A stretch of DNA of 64,000 nt from NCBI RefSeq assembly GCF_000737245.1, contig NZ_JPQU01000017.1, positions 1 through 64,000 of the forward strand. The letters are read 5' to 3'. Positions 45,430 to 54,528 of the stretch are shown here, piece by piece; position 1 is the stretch's first letter; the number at the start of each line of letters is the position of its first letter. Source of the DNA: Pseudomonas syringae. Lineage in GTDB: Bacteria; Pseudomonadota; Gammaproteobacteria; Pseudomonadales; Pseudomonadaceae. The position numbers and the translations under genes are program-made. Under the pieces are notes generated by a model. The model was not told the origin of the DNA. It did not search any database and saw nothing but the letters and a program-made list of their open reading frames with translations.

Positions 45430-46167
45430 GTGCATTTCAAACGGGACAGATTCAACGGCATCATTATCGATCCCGCTTCGCTGCCGGACGGCCCGCAGGC
45501 TGTGCGTAGCGCGGTGGATGCGCTAGTCGTCCGCATCCAGCATAAGCGTCTGGCTCTGGCCTGGATCACACTGCCGATCAGCAATGCTCAAAGTATTCCA
45601 GTCTTCACTGCCGCAGGTTTTTCCTTTCATAGCTGTCTGGCCGAGCAACTGACTCTGGTGCGCCGCCCATCCGAGCAGGCGTTCGTCCCATTCGTACCCA
45701 CACATACAGTCGGGGCGGGGGCGATTGTGATTAACGACGCAGGGGAGTTGCTCGTCATAAGGGAGAGAGGCACCACCGGGTTCAAGCTCCCAAGGGGGCA
45801 TGTAGATCCTGCTGAGCGAATTCAGGATTCGATCGAGCGCGAGGTGCTTGAGGAAACCGGGATTGAGTCGAGGTGCGAATCCATCGTGGCGTTCACCACC
45901 AGGCACCCGTATCAATTTGGCAAATCTAATATTCACTTCATCTGCCGAATGACGGCCCTGACCCAGCGTATCAACGTACTGGACACCGACGAGATCGAAG
46001 AGGCGAAATGGGTTGCACTGCAAACCTATCTGGCAGACCCCGGTAATAGCCTGTGGAACCGACAGTTGGTCAGCAATGTGGCGTTTAGCCAAGGGCTCGT
46101 TTGCACTGAGTATTCCGCCAACATCGGGCCTCACAGAAAGCAGGAGATTTTCACGGCGGTTGGCTGA
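45430..46167 (+). CDS. Nudix hydrolase with N-terminal pre-Nudix domain (NUDT6-like)
   Basis: A 245-residue protein from GTG 45430 (AAAGG upstream). Residues 1-80 match the pre-Nudix domain seen before the Nudix fold in eukaryotic NUDT6-type proteins (DRFNGIII, then WITLPISNAQSIPVFTAAGF). The Nudix box is residues 123-145 (GHVDPAERIQDSIEREVLEE, then TG), with all key Glu and Arg present. Such enzymes hydrolyse nucleoside diphosphate-linked substrates; the actual one is unknown. Not in an operon. Confidence 0.87.
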   Translation: MHFKRDRFNGIIIDPASLPDGPQAVRSAVDALVVRIQHKRLALAWITLPISNAQSIPVFTAAGFSFHSCLAEQLTLVRRPSEQAFVPFVPTHTVGAGAIVINDAGELLVIRERGTTGFKLPRGHVDPAERIQDSIEREVLEETGIESRCESIVAFTTRHPYQFGKSNIHFICRMTALTQRINVLDTDEIEEAKWVALQTYLADPGNSLWNRQLVSNVAFSQGLVCTEYSANIGPHRKQEIFTAVG

Positions 46168-46322
46168 TCAGACTCTCTTCTGAATACCGTCATCCGCCTT
46201 ACTTGCTCCGACAGATGGACAGGTGAGTTCGGCCGCAGGTCTGGAAGGTCTGGTTGCCGACCATCAGTCTCGATGGAGGGACCCCGGAGCAGATCGCGGT
46301 GCTGTAGGAGAGTCATCCTTAG

Positions 46323-46511
46323 GCCAGGGTCTCCGGCTATGACCTGACCCTGGCCCCGGCCTCATTCACAGCCGAGCACATTCAGCCTTTGCGGGCTCAA
46401 GGTCTGGATGACGCTCAAATATTGGACCTGACCCATGCGATTTCGATTTTTGCCTGGGCTAATCGCTTGATGCTGAATCTGGGTGAACCTGTCTTCAAGG
46501 CGAACCTGTAA
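46323..46511 (+). pseudogene. C-terminal remnant of an AhpD-like (CMD) peroxidase-related protein
   Basis: Only the last ~60 codons survive: LTLAPASFTAEHIQPLRAQG and ILDLTHAISIFAWANRLMLN, typical of the C-terminus of peroxidase-related CMD proteins, ending in TAA at 46511. A stop lies just upstream at 46320 and no catalytic Cys region is present. The rest of 46168-46641 has no gene I can support. Confidence 0.65.
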
Positions 46512-46641
46512 TTGCCCCGCGTATTAGATCAGTCGTTTGAATAAAATCGACCATTTGTTGTACAAGGTCGTCATCTGCGTATAACTTTATCTGAGGGTTC
46601 GACAGTAAACCTGTCGGCATTTAGCGTGAAGGAATTACGCG

Positions 46642-47154
46642 ATGCGGCATTTGTGGTTGATGGTTCTGTTATTGGTGAGCGGTCCGGCTCTGGCTCGCTG
46701 GCAAGAGGTACTGCCTGGCGCCCACTTGCTCGGCGGCGGAGATCTACGGGTCTTCGGCTTTCGGGTCTACACAGCCCGTCTGTGGAGCACGGACACGCCG
46801 TTGAGCGGGGATATACCGTTCGCTCTGGAGCTGACCTACCATCGCGATATCACCCGCGAGGAGTTGGTCGAGGCCAGTATCGACGAGATAAAACGCACTT
46901 CGCCGCGCCCCGTTAGCGAAGAACAGCTCGTCAAATGGCAAGCGCAGATGGCTCAGGCATTCGTCGATGTGCGGGCCGGTTCGAAAATCACCGGTGTCTA
47001 TCTTCCGGGCCGCGAAGCGCGATTTTATGTGGGTGAAAAGCTACAGCATGTTGTACAGGATCCACAATTCGCTAAAGCCTTCTTTGATATCTGGTTGAGC
47101 CCGAAAACCCGTAATCCCGAGCTGCGCGAGCAATTGCTGGGCAGTGTGAAATGA
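46642..47154 (+). CDS. Chalcone-isomerase-like periplasmic protein
   Basis: A 170-residue protein with a signal peptide (MRHLWLMVLLLVSGPALA) and the bacterial chalcone-isomerase-like domain: GGGDLRVFGFRVYTARLW near 30-47, LELTYHRDITREELVE near 60-75 and SKITGVYLPG near 110-119. The plant-type catalytic set is not retained in these relatives, so an enzymatic role is unclear. The next gene, a DUF3833 lipoprotein, is a common partner in proteobacteria. Confidence 0.85.
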   Translation: MRHLWLMVLLLVSGPALARWQEVLPGAHLLGGGDLRVFGFRVYTARLWSTDTPLSGDIPFALELTYHRDITREELVEASIDEIKRTSPRPVSEEQLVKWQAQMAQAFVDVRAGSKITGVYLPGREARFYVGEKLQHVVQDPQFAKAFFDIWLSPKTRNPELREQLLGSVK

Positions 47155-47179
47155 ATAGCTTCAGTGGGGGACTCAATAC

Positions 47180-47701
47180 ATGTTCAAAACGATTCTGATA
47201 GCGGCCTGCATCGGGCTGGCGGGTTGCAGTGGGGTACAGGTCAGTCAGTACAGCCAGGAAACGCCGAAGCTGGATTTACGCGAATACTTCAATGGCCGGG
47301 TGCTGGCCGACGGTATATTTCAAAAGCGTTCGGGCGAAGTGACCAAACGCATGCATGTGGTCATCGATGGCAAAAGCCAAGGCGATGCGCTGATCCTGCA
47401 GGAGGCGTTCACCTACAGTGACGGCAAAAAGGAAAGCCGTGTCTGGACCTTGCTCCCCGACGGACCGGGGCGCTGGAAAGGCACCGCTGCCGACGTTGAC
47501 GGTGAAGCATTCGGCGAGGTTTCAGGAAATGCCTTCCATTGGCGTTATGTGCTTAACCTCAAAGTGGATGACTCGACCTACAAAGTCTCTTTTGACGACT
47601 GGATGTATCTGCTTGACGACAAGACCCTGGCGAACCGCTCATACATGAGCAAGCTGGGTGTGGAGTTGGGGCAGGTCACGCTGTTTTTCCGTAAGCAGTG
47701 A
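47180..47701 (+). CDS. DUF3833 lipoprotein
   Basis: A 173-residue lipoprotein (lipobox GLAGCSG; signal peptide of about 15 residues). The mature part starts DLREYFNGRVLADGIFQ and includes WRYVLNLKV and WMYLLDDKTLANRSYMSKLG, DUF3833 hallmarks. The fold is lipocalin-like in outline. It sits 25 bases after the CHI-like gene, probably one transcript. The lipid-modification genes that often flank this pair (CFA synthase, DUF1365) are absent in the window. Confidence 0.88.
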   Translation: MFKTILIAACIGLAGCSGVQVSQYSQETPKLDLREYFNGRVLADGIFQKRSGEVTKRMHVVIDGKSQGDALILQEAFTYSDGKKESRVWTLLPDGPGRWKGTAADVDGEAFGEVSGNAFHWRYVLNLKVDDSTYKVSFDDWMYLLDDKTLANRSYMSKLGVELGQVTLFFRKQ

Positions 47702-47741
47702 TTGTCAGCCGATTTGTTCGCCAACGGGACTGGCGCGAGGC

Positions 47742-47832
47742 CGTGGGACCGGCTTTAGCCGGCAAGCCTGCATTTCAGGCGCCTTACTTCTGAGGCTATT
47801 CCGGCCTCTTCCCGGCTGAAGCCGGTCCCACG
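47742..47832. repeat. Inverted REP pair (REPIN-like)
   Basis: CGTGGGACCGGCTTTAGCCG at 47742-47761 and CGGCTGAAGCCGGTCCCACG at 47813-47832 face each other across about 50 bases, the classic REP doublet. The gap 47702-47992 otherwise has no gene. Confidence 0.85.
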
Positions 47833-47992
47833 ACAAGCCTACGCCTTCTCCAGAGGCGCATGCCTCCACGCAGAATCACTACCCCAAGTATGTAAAAGCA
47901 CAAACATACAAGTCACTACGCCGATAACAGTGCCTACTTGACCCGCAGACGAGCCTCGCGGCGTTTTCAGTCCTCAGTCTCTGGAATCTTAG

Positions 47993-48910
47993 ATGAATCG
48001 TAATGACTTGCGCCGTGTCGACTTGAACCTGTTGGTCATCTTTGAGGCGTTGATGTTTGAACGCAACCTGACCCGGGTCGCGGAAAAACTGTTCATGGGG
48101 CAGCCTGCGGTGAGTGCGGCGCTGGCGCGACTCAGGGACCTGTTCGACGATCCGCTGCTGTTACGCAACGGGCGTGGAATGGAGCCGACGGCACGGGCGC
48201 TGGACATCCTCAAGGAGATTCAGCCAGCACTGGACACTATTTCCGGTGCCGTCAGCCGGGCGAAAGATTTCGACCCCTCCACCAGTTGCGACGTCTTTCG
48301 CATCGGGCTGTCCGACGATGCCGAATTTGGCCTGTTGCCACCTTTGCTCCATCAGTTGCGTGAAGAAGCCCCTGGCATCATCGTTGTCGTCAGGCGTGCC
48401 AATTATCTGTTGATGCCAGCGCTGCTGGCCTCCGGGGAAATTTCCGTGGGTGTCAGCTACACCACTGAGTTACCCGCCAACGCGAAGCGCAAGAAGCTCC
48501 GGGATATTGATTGCAAGGTGCTGCGTGGCGACTCGCGCCCGGGAGCATTGACCCTCGATGAATACTGCGAGCGACCCCATGCGATGGTGTCTTTTTCAGG
48601 CGATCTGAGTGGCAACATCGACATGGATCTGGCCAAGGTCGGCCGCAGCCGCAAGGTGGTTCTGGGCGTCCCTCAGTTCAATGGTTTGCGTGCCTTGCTG
48701 GCGGGCACCGAATTGATTGCCACAGTGCCCGATTATGCCGCGTGTGCCCTGGTGGAAGGCTGTGCGTTACGTGCCGACGACCCACCGTTCCCGATTGTCG
48801 CCGCAGAGCTGTCAATGGTCTGGAGCGGTGTGCATGACAACGATCCTGCCGAGCGCTGGCTGCGTTCGCGGATTATCCAGCATATGTCCAAGACGCCTGA
48901 CGTCGGCTGA
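47993..48910 (+). CDS. LysR-family regulator (probable controller of the downstream operon)
   Basis: A 305-residue LysR protein. HTH in residues 6-70 (VDLNLLVIFEALMFERNLTR, then VAEKLFMGQPAVSAALARLR), substrate domain after residue 95. It precedes, on the same strand, the DoxX/ABM/amidohydrolase/YcaC-like operon by 265 bases, with a REP between, so it may regulate that operon or stand alone. Inducer unknown. Confidence 0.88.
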   Translation: MNRNDLRRVDLNLLVIFEALMFERNLTRVAEKLFMGQPAVSAALARLRDLFDDPLLLRNGRGMEPTARALDILKEIQPALDTISGAVSRAKDFDPSTSCDVFRIGLSDDAEFGLLPPLLHQLREEAPGIIVVVRRANYLLMPALLASGEISVGVSYTTELPANAKRKKLRDIDCKVLRGDSRPGALTLDEYCERPHAMVSFSGDLSGNIDMDLAKVGRSRKVVLGVPQFNGLRALLAGTELIATVPDYAACALVEGCALRADDPPFPIVAAELSMVWSGVHDNDPAERWLRSRIIQHMSKTPDVG

Positions 48911-48953
48911 TCAATACCCGCACACATCCCCTGTAGAAGCACACGGAAGACCA

Positions 48954-48979
48954 GTGGGAGCGAGCAAGCTCGCTCCCAC
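48954..48979. repeat. REP palindrome
   Basis: GTGGGAGCGAGC-AA-GCTCGCTCCCAC, a perfect 12-base inverted repeat typical of the Pseudomonas GTGGGAGCGAGC REP family, directly after the LysR gene. Confidence 0.9.
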
Positions 48980-49174
48980 AGAGTTATGCATACTGCCATC
49001 TCCCGCACGCAGCGCCGCATAGATTCCCTCAAACCCAGGTTTGCGCACACGTAGCCCTAAGAAAGCACAAGCATTCAATTATCATTTCGCACTCACCGCG
49101 CATTATCGAATCCAGAGTTGGCCCTTACAGGCAAGTCCCTGTTCTGGTCATTCCTATGATTGCGGGTGTGCCAA

Positions 49175-49591
49175 ATGAATCGTTCAACGCTGGAAAACAA
49201 TGCACTTGACCTCGGCCTGCTGTTCCTCAGGCTCAGCGGCGCCGCCTTTCTCCTGGTCGTCCACGGCCTCCCCAAACTGCTGGATTTCCAGCATCAACTG
49301 ACGCTTATCGAAGACCCTTTCCACATGGGGGCGCAGTTGACCCTGATCCTCGCAATATTTGCCGAAGTTATCTGCCCGCTGCTGATAGCGGCGGGGATGT
49401 TCGTGCGTCTTTGCTGCGTGCCCATCGTGTTTCTGTTGCTGGTCGCGCTGGTGGTAGTCCATCCGCAATGGAGCCTGGAAGAAGGCCAGTTCGGCTGGTT
49501 GCTGCTGATCATTTTTACCACTGTGCTGATTGCCGGGCCGGGACGGCTTGCCCTAAGCGCACGATTCAACGGAGCGGTACGGTATGCCTGA
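49175..49591 (+). CDS. DoxX-family membrane protein
   Basis: A 138-residue four-helix membrane protein of the DoxX type (LDLGLLFLRLSGAAFLLVVH near the start, GPGRLALSARF at the end). DoxX relatives accompany oxidoreductases or thiol/redox systems. I start at ATG 49175; a GTG five codons earlier is open. It overlaps the next gene by eight bases, so they are co-transcribed. Confidence 0.85.
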   Translation: MNRSTLENNALDLGLLFLRLSGAAFLLVVHGLPKLLDFQHQLTLIEDPFHMGAQLTLILAIFAEVICPLLIAAGMFVRLCCVPIVFLLLVALVVVHPQWSLEEGQFGWLLLIIFTTVLIAGPGRLALSARFNGAVRYA

Positions 49592-50213
49592 CACAAATTC
49601 CCGATTGTCCGAAGCAGCAGTGATCAGTCAGCCAGCCTTCAGCGAGGTTGTCACTCTGGTGATCAAGCACCGGATCCGCGCTGGTCTGGAGACTGACTAC
49701 GAGGCCTGGTTGCGCCGCATTGTTTCTATTGCTGGCAGCCATCCCGGGCATTTGGGTGTGGACGTGATCCGTAGCAAATCCGGTGGTCTGCATCTGTTCA
49801 CCTGTGTATTGCGCTTCCATTCCACTGAAGCGATGCAGAGCTGGCTGGACTCGGACCAGCGTCGCGATCTGGTGGAGGAGGCCAGGCCGATGCTGGCGGA
49901 CGGCGATCAGACCGAGGTCAACCCCCATAACGAATTCTGGTTTACACCGACCTCGGAAGCCTCCGCGTCTCCGCCGCCGCGCTGGAAGCAGGCCTGCGTG
50001 ACGTTCCTGGTCATCTGCCCGCTGACCTTGCTGATTCCGGTGTTGTGGAGGCCGGTGTTTGCGTTGAGCCCACTGCTGGCCAACTACGTGGTCAGCACCG
50101 CGCTGGTCACGGTCACCATCGTTCTGTTGGTGTGTTACGTGATGATGCCTGCCGCGACCCGTCTGTTCGCGCCATGGCTGAACGCAGCGCAGAACCATGA
50201 TCCCGTGGAGTGA
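49584..50213 (+). CDS. ABM-domain protein with C-terminal membrane helices
   Basis: A 209-residue protein. Residues 20-110 form an antibiotic-biosynthesis-monooxygenase (ABM) ferredoxin-like domain (EAWLRRIVSIAGSHPGHLGV, FTCVLRFHSTEAMQSWLDSD). Residues 135-190 contain two membrane helices. ABM domains include small oxygenases and binding proteins. Membrane tethering beside DoxX suggests a joint membrane-associated redox function; this is inference. Confidence 0.82.
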   Translation: MPDTNSRLSEAAVISQPAFSEVVTLVIKHRIRAGLETDYEAWLRRIVSIAGSHPGHLGVDVIRSKSGGLHLFTCVLRFHSTEAMQSWLDSDQRRDLVEEARPMLADGDQTEVNPHNEFWFTPTSEASASPPPRWKQACVTFLVICPLTLLIPVLWRPVFALSPLLANYVVSTALVTVTIVLLVCYVMMPAATRLFAPWLNAAQNHDPVE

Positions 50214-50216
50214 GCC

Positions 50217-52202
50217 ATGAGTGATGACGATCAGAACACCGATCAGCAACGACGCCGTTTTCTTGCCAAGGGAACGCTGCTCAGTGCCGCGGCGGCGATC
50301 CTTCCTTCTTTTCCCTTCGCTGGCTATGCCGGTGCCTCTCAATACTCTGTCGAAGGAACTACGATGAATGTCGAACTGATTCTTTACAACGGCCAGCTTC
50401 ACACTGTCGATCGTGAAAAGCCCCAGGCCAGTGCCGTGGCTATCAGTGGCGGGCGGTTTGTTGCCGTGGGTACCGATGCTGAGGTCATGGCGCTGCGCGG
50501 CAGTGCTACCCAGGTCATCGACCTGAAAAAGCGTACGGTAATCCCTGGCCTCAACGACTCTCACTTGCATCTGATTCGTGGCGGGCTCAATTACAACCTT
50601 GAATTGCGCTGGGAAGGCGTGCCGTCATTGGCGGACGCGCTGCGTATGCTCAAGGAACAAGCCGACCGCACGCCGACGCCACAGTGGGTGCGCGTGGTCG
50701 GGGGCTGGAACGAGTTCCAGTTCGCCGAAAAGCGCATGCCAACCCTTGAAGAGCTCAACCAGGCCGCGCCAGATACTCCGGTGTTCGTTTTGCACTTGTA
50801 TGACCGCGCCTTGCTCAACCGCGCCGCCTTGCGTGTCGCCGGTTACACGCGCAACACGCCGAACCCGCCGGGTGGCGAAATCGTCCGTGATTCCAACGGC
50901 GACCCAACCGGCATGCTGGTGGCTAAACCCAATGCGATGATTCTCTACTCGACCCTGGCCAAGGGGCCGAAGCTGCCACTTGAGTACCAAGTCAACTCCA
51001 CGCGCCAGTTCATGCGTGAACTGAACCGACTGGGCGTTACCAGTGCCATCGACGCCGGCGGCGGCTTCCAGAACTACCCGGACGACTACGCGGTGATCGA
51101 ACAACTGGCCCGCGAAAAGCAACTCACCGTTCGGATTGCCTACAACCTGTTCACCCAGAAACCCAAGGAAGAACTGGAGGACTTCAAGAACTGGACGAAC
51201 ACCGTCAAGTTGCATCAGGGCGATGACTTTCTGCGCCACAACGGCGCCGGGGAAATGCTGGCGTTTTCCGCAGCCGACTTTGAAGACTTCCTGGAGCCAC
51301 GTCCGGACCTGCCTGCGGGCATGGAACAGGATCTGGAACCGGTGGTGCGTCATCTCGTGGAGCATCGCTGGCCATTCCGTCTACATGCGACTTATGACGA
51401 GTCGATCACGCGGATGCTGGATGTATTCGAGAAGGTCAATCGCGAGATTCCGTTCAACGGTTTGCCATGGTTCTTCGATCACTGCGAAACCATCACCCCC
51501 AAAAACATCGAGCGAGTCCGGGCCCTTGGTGGCGGTATCGCGATTCAGGACCGGATGGCGTTTCAGGGCGAATACTTCGTCGAGCGTTACGGCGCCAAAG
51601 CGGCCGAATATACGCCGCCGATCAAACGTATGTTGGCCGAAGGTGTGCCGGTAGGCGCAGGCACTGACGCGACTCGCGTGTCCAGTTACAACCCCTGGAC
51701 CTCGCTGTACTGGATGGTCAGCGGCCGTACCGTCGGCGGTCTGGAGCTCTATCCGGAAGGCTTGTCCCGTAACGTGGCGCTGGAGCTGTTTACCCACGGC
51801 AGCGCCTGGTTCTCATCGGAGCAGGGCAAGAAAGGCATGATCAAGGTTGGCCAGCTTGCCGATCTGGTGGCGCTCTCGGCGGATTACTTCAGTGTTGACG
51901 AAGAGTCCATCAAGTGGATCGAGTCAGTCCTCACCGTCGTGGACGGCAAGGTGGTTTACGGCAGCGGCGACTTTGAAACCCTCGCCCCACCTCAGGTACC
52001 GGTTCTGCCGGACTGGTCGCCGGTGGTGAAGGTGCCGGGTCACTGGCGTCCGAACTCGCCGTTGGTTGCCCAGGTTCACCAGTGCGCCGGGCCTTGCACG
52101 GTTCACTCCCACAGCCATGAGCGGGCCCGGCTTTCCAATGTGCCAGTCAGCGACTTCCAGGGCTTCTGGGGCGCGTTTGGCTGTTCGTGTTTCGCATTCT
52201 GA
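50217..52202 (+). CDS. Tat-exported amidohydrolase (YtcJ-like Amidohydro_3)
   Basis: A 661-residue protein with a Tat signal peptide: RRRFLAKG at 12-19 followed by AAAAILPSFPFAGYAGA. The metal-binding entry motif is PGLNDSHLHLIRGG (His116, His118) and the later Asp region is GVPVGAGTDATRVSSYNPW near 480. YtcJ-like enzymes hydrolyse amide, imide or cyclic bonds. It follows the ABM gene by three bases. A 60-residue extension after the enzyme domain is Pro/His-rich with CAGPCTVHSHSHERAR and ends GCSCFAF, an unusual Cys/His tail. Confidence 0.88.
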   Translation: MSDDDQNTDQQRRRFLAKGTLLSAAAAILPSFPFAGYAGASQYSVEGTTMNVELILYNGQLHTVDREKPQASAVAISGGRFVAVGTDAEVMALRGSATQVIDLKKRTVIPGLNDSHLHLIRGGLNYNLELRWEGVPSLADALRMLKEQADRTPTPQWVRVVGGWNEFQFAEKRMPTLEELNQAAPDTPVFVLHLYDRALLNRAALRVAGYTRNTPNPPGGEIVRDSNGDPTGMLVAKPNAMILYSTLAKGPKLPLEYQVNSTRQFMRELNRLGVTSAIDAGGGFQNYPDDYAVIEQLAREKQLTVRIAYNLFTQKPKEELEDFKNWTNTVKLHQGDDFLRHNGAGEMLAFSAADFEDFLEPRPDLPAGMEQDLEPVVRHLVEHRWPFRLHATYDESITRMLDVFEKVNREIPFNGLPWFFDHCETITPKNIERVRALGGGIAIQDRMAFQGEYFVERYGAKAAEYTPPIKRMLAEGVPVGAGTDATRVSSYNPWTSLYWMVSGRTVGGLELYPEGLSRNVALELFTHGSAWFSSEQGKKGMIKVGQLADLVALSADYFSVDEESIKWIESVLTVVDGKVVYGSGDFETLAPPQVPVLPDWSPVVKVPGHWRPNSPLVAQVHQCAGPCTVHSHSHERARLSNVPVSDFQGFWGAFGCSCFAF

Positions 52203-52254
52203 TGATTTGCCATGCGGCAATGTTGACATTCTGAAAACCTGAAGGAGTTATCCC

Positions 52255-52884
52255 ATGAGTACTGCTACCCCTTGGAAACGCTTGAACAAAGATGACGCGG
52301 TTGTACTGCTGGTGGATCACCAGACAGGTCTGATCTCGCTGGTACAGGATTTCCAGCCGAACGAGTTCAAGAACAACGTTTTGGCCTTGGCTGATCTGGC
52401 CAAGTTCTTCAAGCTGCCAACTATTCTGACCACCAGCTTTGAAAACGGTCCGAACGGCCCGATGGTTCCCGAGCTCAAGGAAATGTTCCCGGACGCGCCG
52501 TACATCCCGCGCCCAGGCCAGATCAATGCCTGGGATAACGAAGACTTCGTCAAGGCCGTCAAAGCAACCGGCCGCAAGCAACTGATCATCGCTGGCGTTG
52601 TGACCGATGTCTGCGTGACATTCCCGACGCTGTCGGCACTGGCTGAAGGCTTCGAAGTGTTCGTGGTGACGGATGCTTCCGGCACCTTCAACGAAACCGT
52701 GCAACAGGCCGCATGGGCTCGCATGAGCGCCGCCGGTGCGCAACTGGTCAACTGGTTCGCTGTTGCCTGCGAGCTGCAAGTTGACTGGCGCAATGACATG
52801 GAAGGCCTCGCGAACCTGCTGTCGCCGCGCATTCCTAACTACCGCAATCTGATGACCAGCTACTCGGCACTGACTGCCAAGTAA
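52255..52884 (+). CDS. YcaC-like isochorismatase-family hydrolase
   Basis: A 209-residue cysteine hydrolase close to YcaC. Catalytic Asp21 is in LLVDHQTGLISLV and Cys120 in AGVVTDVCVTFP, with GQINAWDNEDF as the family insert. YcaC-type enzymes are cytoplasmic oligomers with unknown substrate. It follows the amidohydrolase by 52 bases with GAAGGAG as ribosome site and precedes a terminator, closing the operon. Confidence 0.9.
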   Translation: MSTATPWKRLNKDDAVVLLVDHQTGLISLVQDFQPNEFKNNVLALADLAKFFKLPTILTTSFENGPNGPMVPELKEMFPDAPYIPRPGQINAWDNEDFVKAVKATGRKQLIIAGVVTDVCVTFPTLSALAEGFEVFVVTDASGTFNETVQQAAWARMSAAGAQLVNWFAVACELQVDWRNDMEGLANLLSPRIPNYRNLMTSYSALTAK

Positions 52885-52898
52885 GTTCTACCGCAAGT

Positions 52899-52937
52899 AA
52901 AAACGGCGCTCCACTTAGGTGGGGCGCCGTTTTTTTT
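52899..52937 (+). terminator. Rho-independent terminator
   Basis: AAAACGGCGC-TCCAC and GTGG-GGCGCCGTTTTTTTT pair around TTAG, with a long T-run. It ends the DoxX/amidohydrolase operon. Confidence 0.93.
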
Positions 52938-52986
52938 GCCTGTGATTAGCGCTAAGACGGTATGCCTGTAAAACCGAGGTGCTTGC

Positions 52987-53112
52987 ATCGCGGGCAAGCA
53001 CCGCTCCCACACGTTATGTGATCTGTAGGAGCGAGCTAGCTCGCGATGAGCGATAAAGCGGTGGGTCTGACTAACCGCATATGATGCTTCGCGGGCAAGC
53101 CTTGCTCCAACA
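52987..53112. repeat. REP-element cluster
   Basis: Three REP-like copies: ATCGCGGGCAAGCACCGCTC around 52987-53006, GTAGGAGCGAGCTAGCTCGC around 53025-53044, and GCTTCGCGGGCAAGCCTTGC around 53086-53105. They alternate in orientation and fill the convergent gap before the MFS gene. Confidence 0.8.
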
Positions 53113-53173
53113 GGGGCGTGCGGCGGGGAACCGAGATCCTTCACAGGATGCACCTGCCAGCCGAAAACCATTC

Positions 53174-54394
53174 CTACGGATTCACCCGGTGATTATGGGC
53201 AACCAACCCCGCGACAAAGTCAGCCAACAGGGCAACCGCAATAGCGGCTGCGGCAATGACAAACAACATCACGTGATGGCCCCCGCTGGCGTTGAATATT
53301 GTCGAGTAGGCATAACCGCCCAGGGCCTGGAAAGTCGCGAAGGACACTGTCGCTCGGCTCCACGCCACTTGTTGCTGGTGATGGCTGGGCACCAGTTCGT
53401 GGATGCGCGCCAGGGCCAACGGCACGATGCCCGGTGGAAAAGAACCGATGATGATTGCCAGTACCGCCAGCAGCGCAAAGTTGCTGGTGCTGCACAGTAC
53501 CGCAACCGCTACGGCCTGGACCGCCAGCACCAGGCGAATAGAGGTGCGGGCACCCATTCGGTCAGCCAGAAGGCCGTATATTACTGGGCCGAATATGGCG
53601 CCGACGCCATACATGATCCAGATCACAGCACCGACGTGGGTGCTCAGGCCCAGGCCACGGGTGACGTAGTCCACCAGAAAGACCATCGCTGGTACCAGTC
53701 CTACCGCCATCAGCGCATATTGGCCGAACAGTAGGTAAACCCCTGAATTGAGCGGCGCAGCCTGTTCAGGTTGATCGACGGCCGGTGCAGTAACAGCGGC
53801 GCTAGCGCTTGCCGATGGCCAGCCGAACCAGCTGATCAGGGTGAGTAGCAGCGAGACGATGCCCAGACCTATCCATGCATCTTGCAGTCCCAGAGACAGC
53901 AGGAACGGCACCAGGGTCCCGGATCCGGCAATGCCCACGCCAACGCCAAGAAAGATCGCACCACTGGCCAGCCCTTTGCGAGCTGCTGGCACATGGGGTA
54001 TGACGGTCGAAGCCACCAGCACCATGATCGCGCCCCCGGCAATCCCCGACAGCAAACGCCAACTGAAGAACCAGCTGATGGACAACGGATAGGCACAAGC
54101 GAAGAACGATGCCGTCGCTACCAACATCATCAAGCGCAGGGTGTGACCGTTGGACAGCCGGGTCGCGATAGGCCGGCCTGCCAGGGCGCCGATCAGATAG
54201 CCAATCAAGTTGGCCGCGCTCAGATAAATCACATCCGAGGCCGAAAACCAGTGGGCCTGAATCAACGAAGGGATCAGGGGTGTATAGGCAAAGCGCGCGA
54301 GGCCGATGCTCACCAGGCTGGCGCATAGGCCTGCCAGAATGTGCAGCCAGACCCCTGAGCGCTGGGTAGAAACCGTGTCGGTTGTCGTGAGCAT
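53174..54394 (-). CDS. MFS transporter, YbfB/YjiJ family
   Basis: A protein of about 406 residues from ATG 54394 (GGGGA upstream), with 12 helices. The N-terminal GLARFAYTPLIPSLIQAHWF and YLSAANLIGYLIGALAGRPI mark the YbfB group. Substrates of the family are unknown. It is divergent from a LysR gene 134 bases away, so that regulator probably controls it. Confidence 0.87.
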   Translation of the reverse strand: MLTTTDTVSTQRSGVWLHILAGLCASLVSIGLARFAYTPLIPSLIQAHWFSASDVIYLSAANLIGYLIGALAGRPIATRLSNGHTLRLMMLVATASFFACAYPLSISWFFSWRLLSGIAGGAIMVLVASTVIPHVPAARKGLASGAIFLGVGVGIAGSGTLVPFLLSLGLQDAWIGLGIVSLLLTLISWFGWPSASASAAVTAPAVDQPEQAAPLNSGVYLLFGQYALMAVGLVPAMVFLVDYVTRGLGLSTHVGAVIWIMYGVGAIFGPVIYGLLADRMGARTSIRLVLAVQAVAVAVLCSTSNFALLAVLAIIIGSFPPGIVPLALARIHELVPSHHQQQVAWSRATVSFATFQALGGYAYSTIFNASGGHHVMLFVIAAAAIAVALLADFVAGLVAHNHRVNP

Positions 54395-54528
54395 GATGGA
54401 ATCCCCGGACATAATCGAATAAGCACCACAAAGTGCTTGGCTGAATCCATGGTAACGAGGATGATCGATGCAATCCTGCAGATATTTCTCACTGCTCATA
54501 TGCAAAAATGCATCACCTTGGAGGCCCT

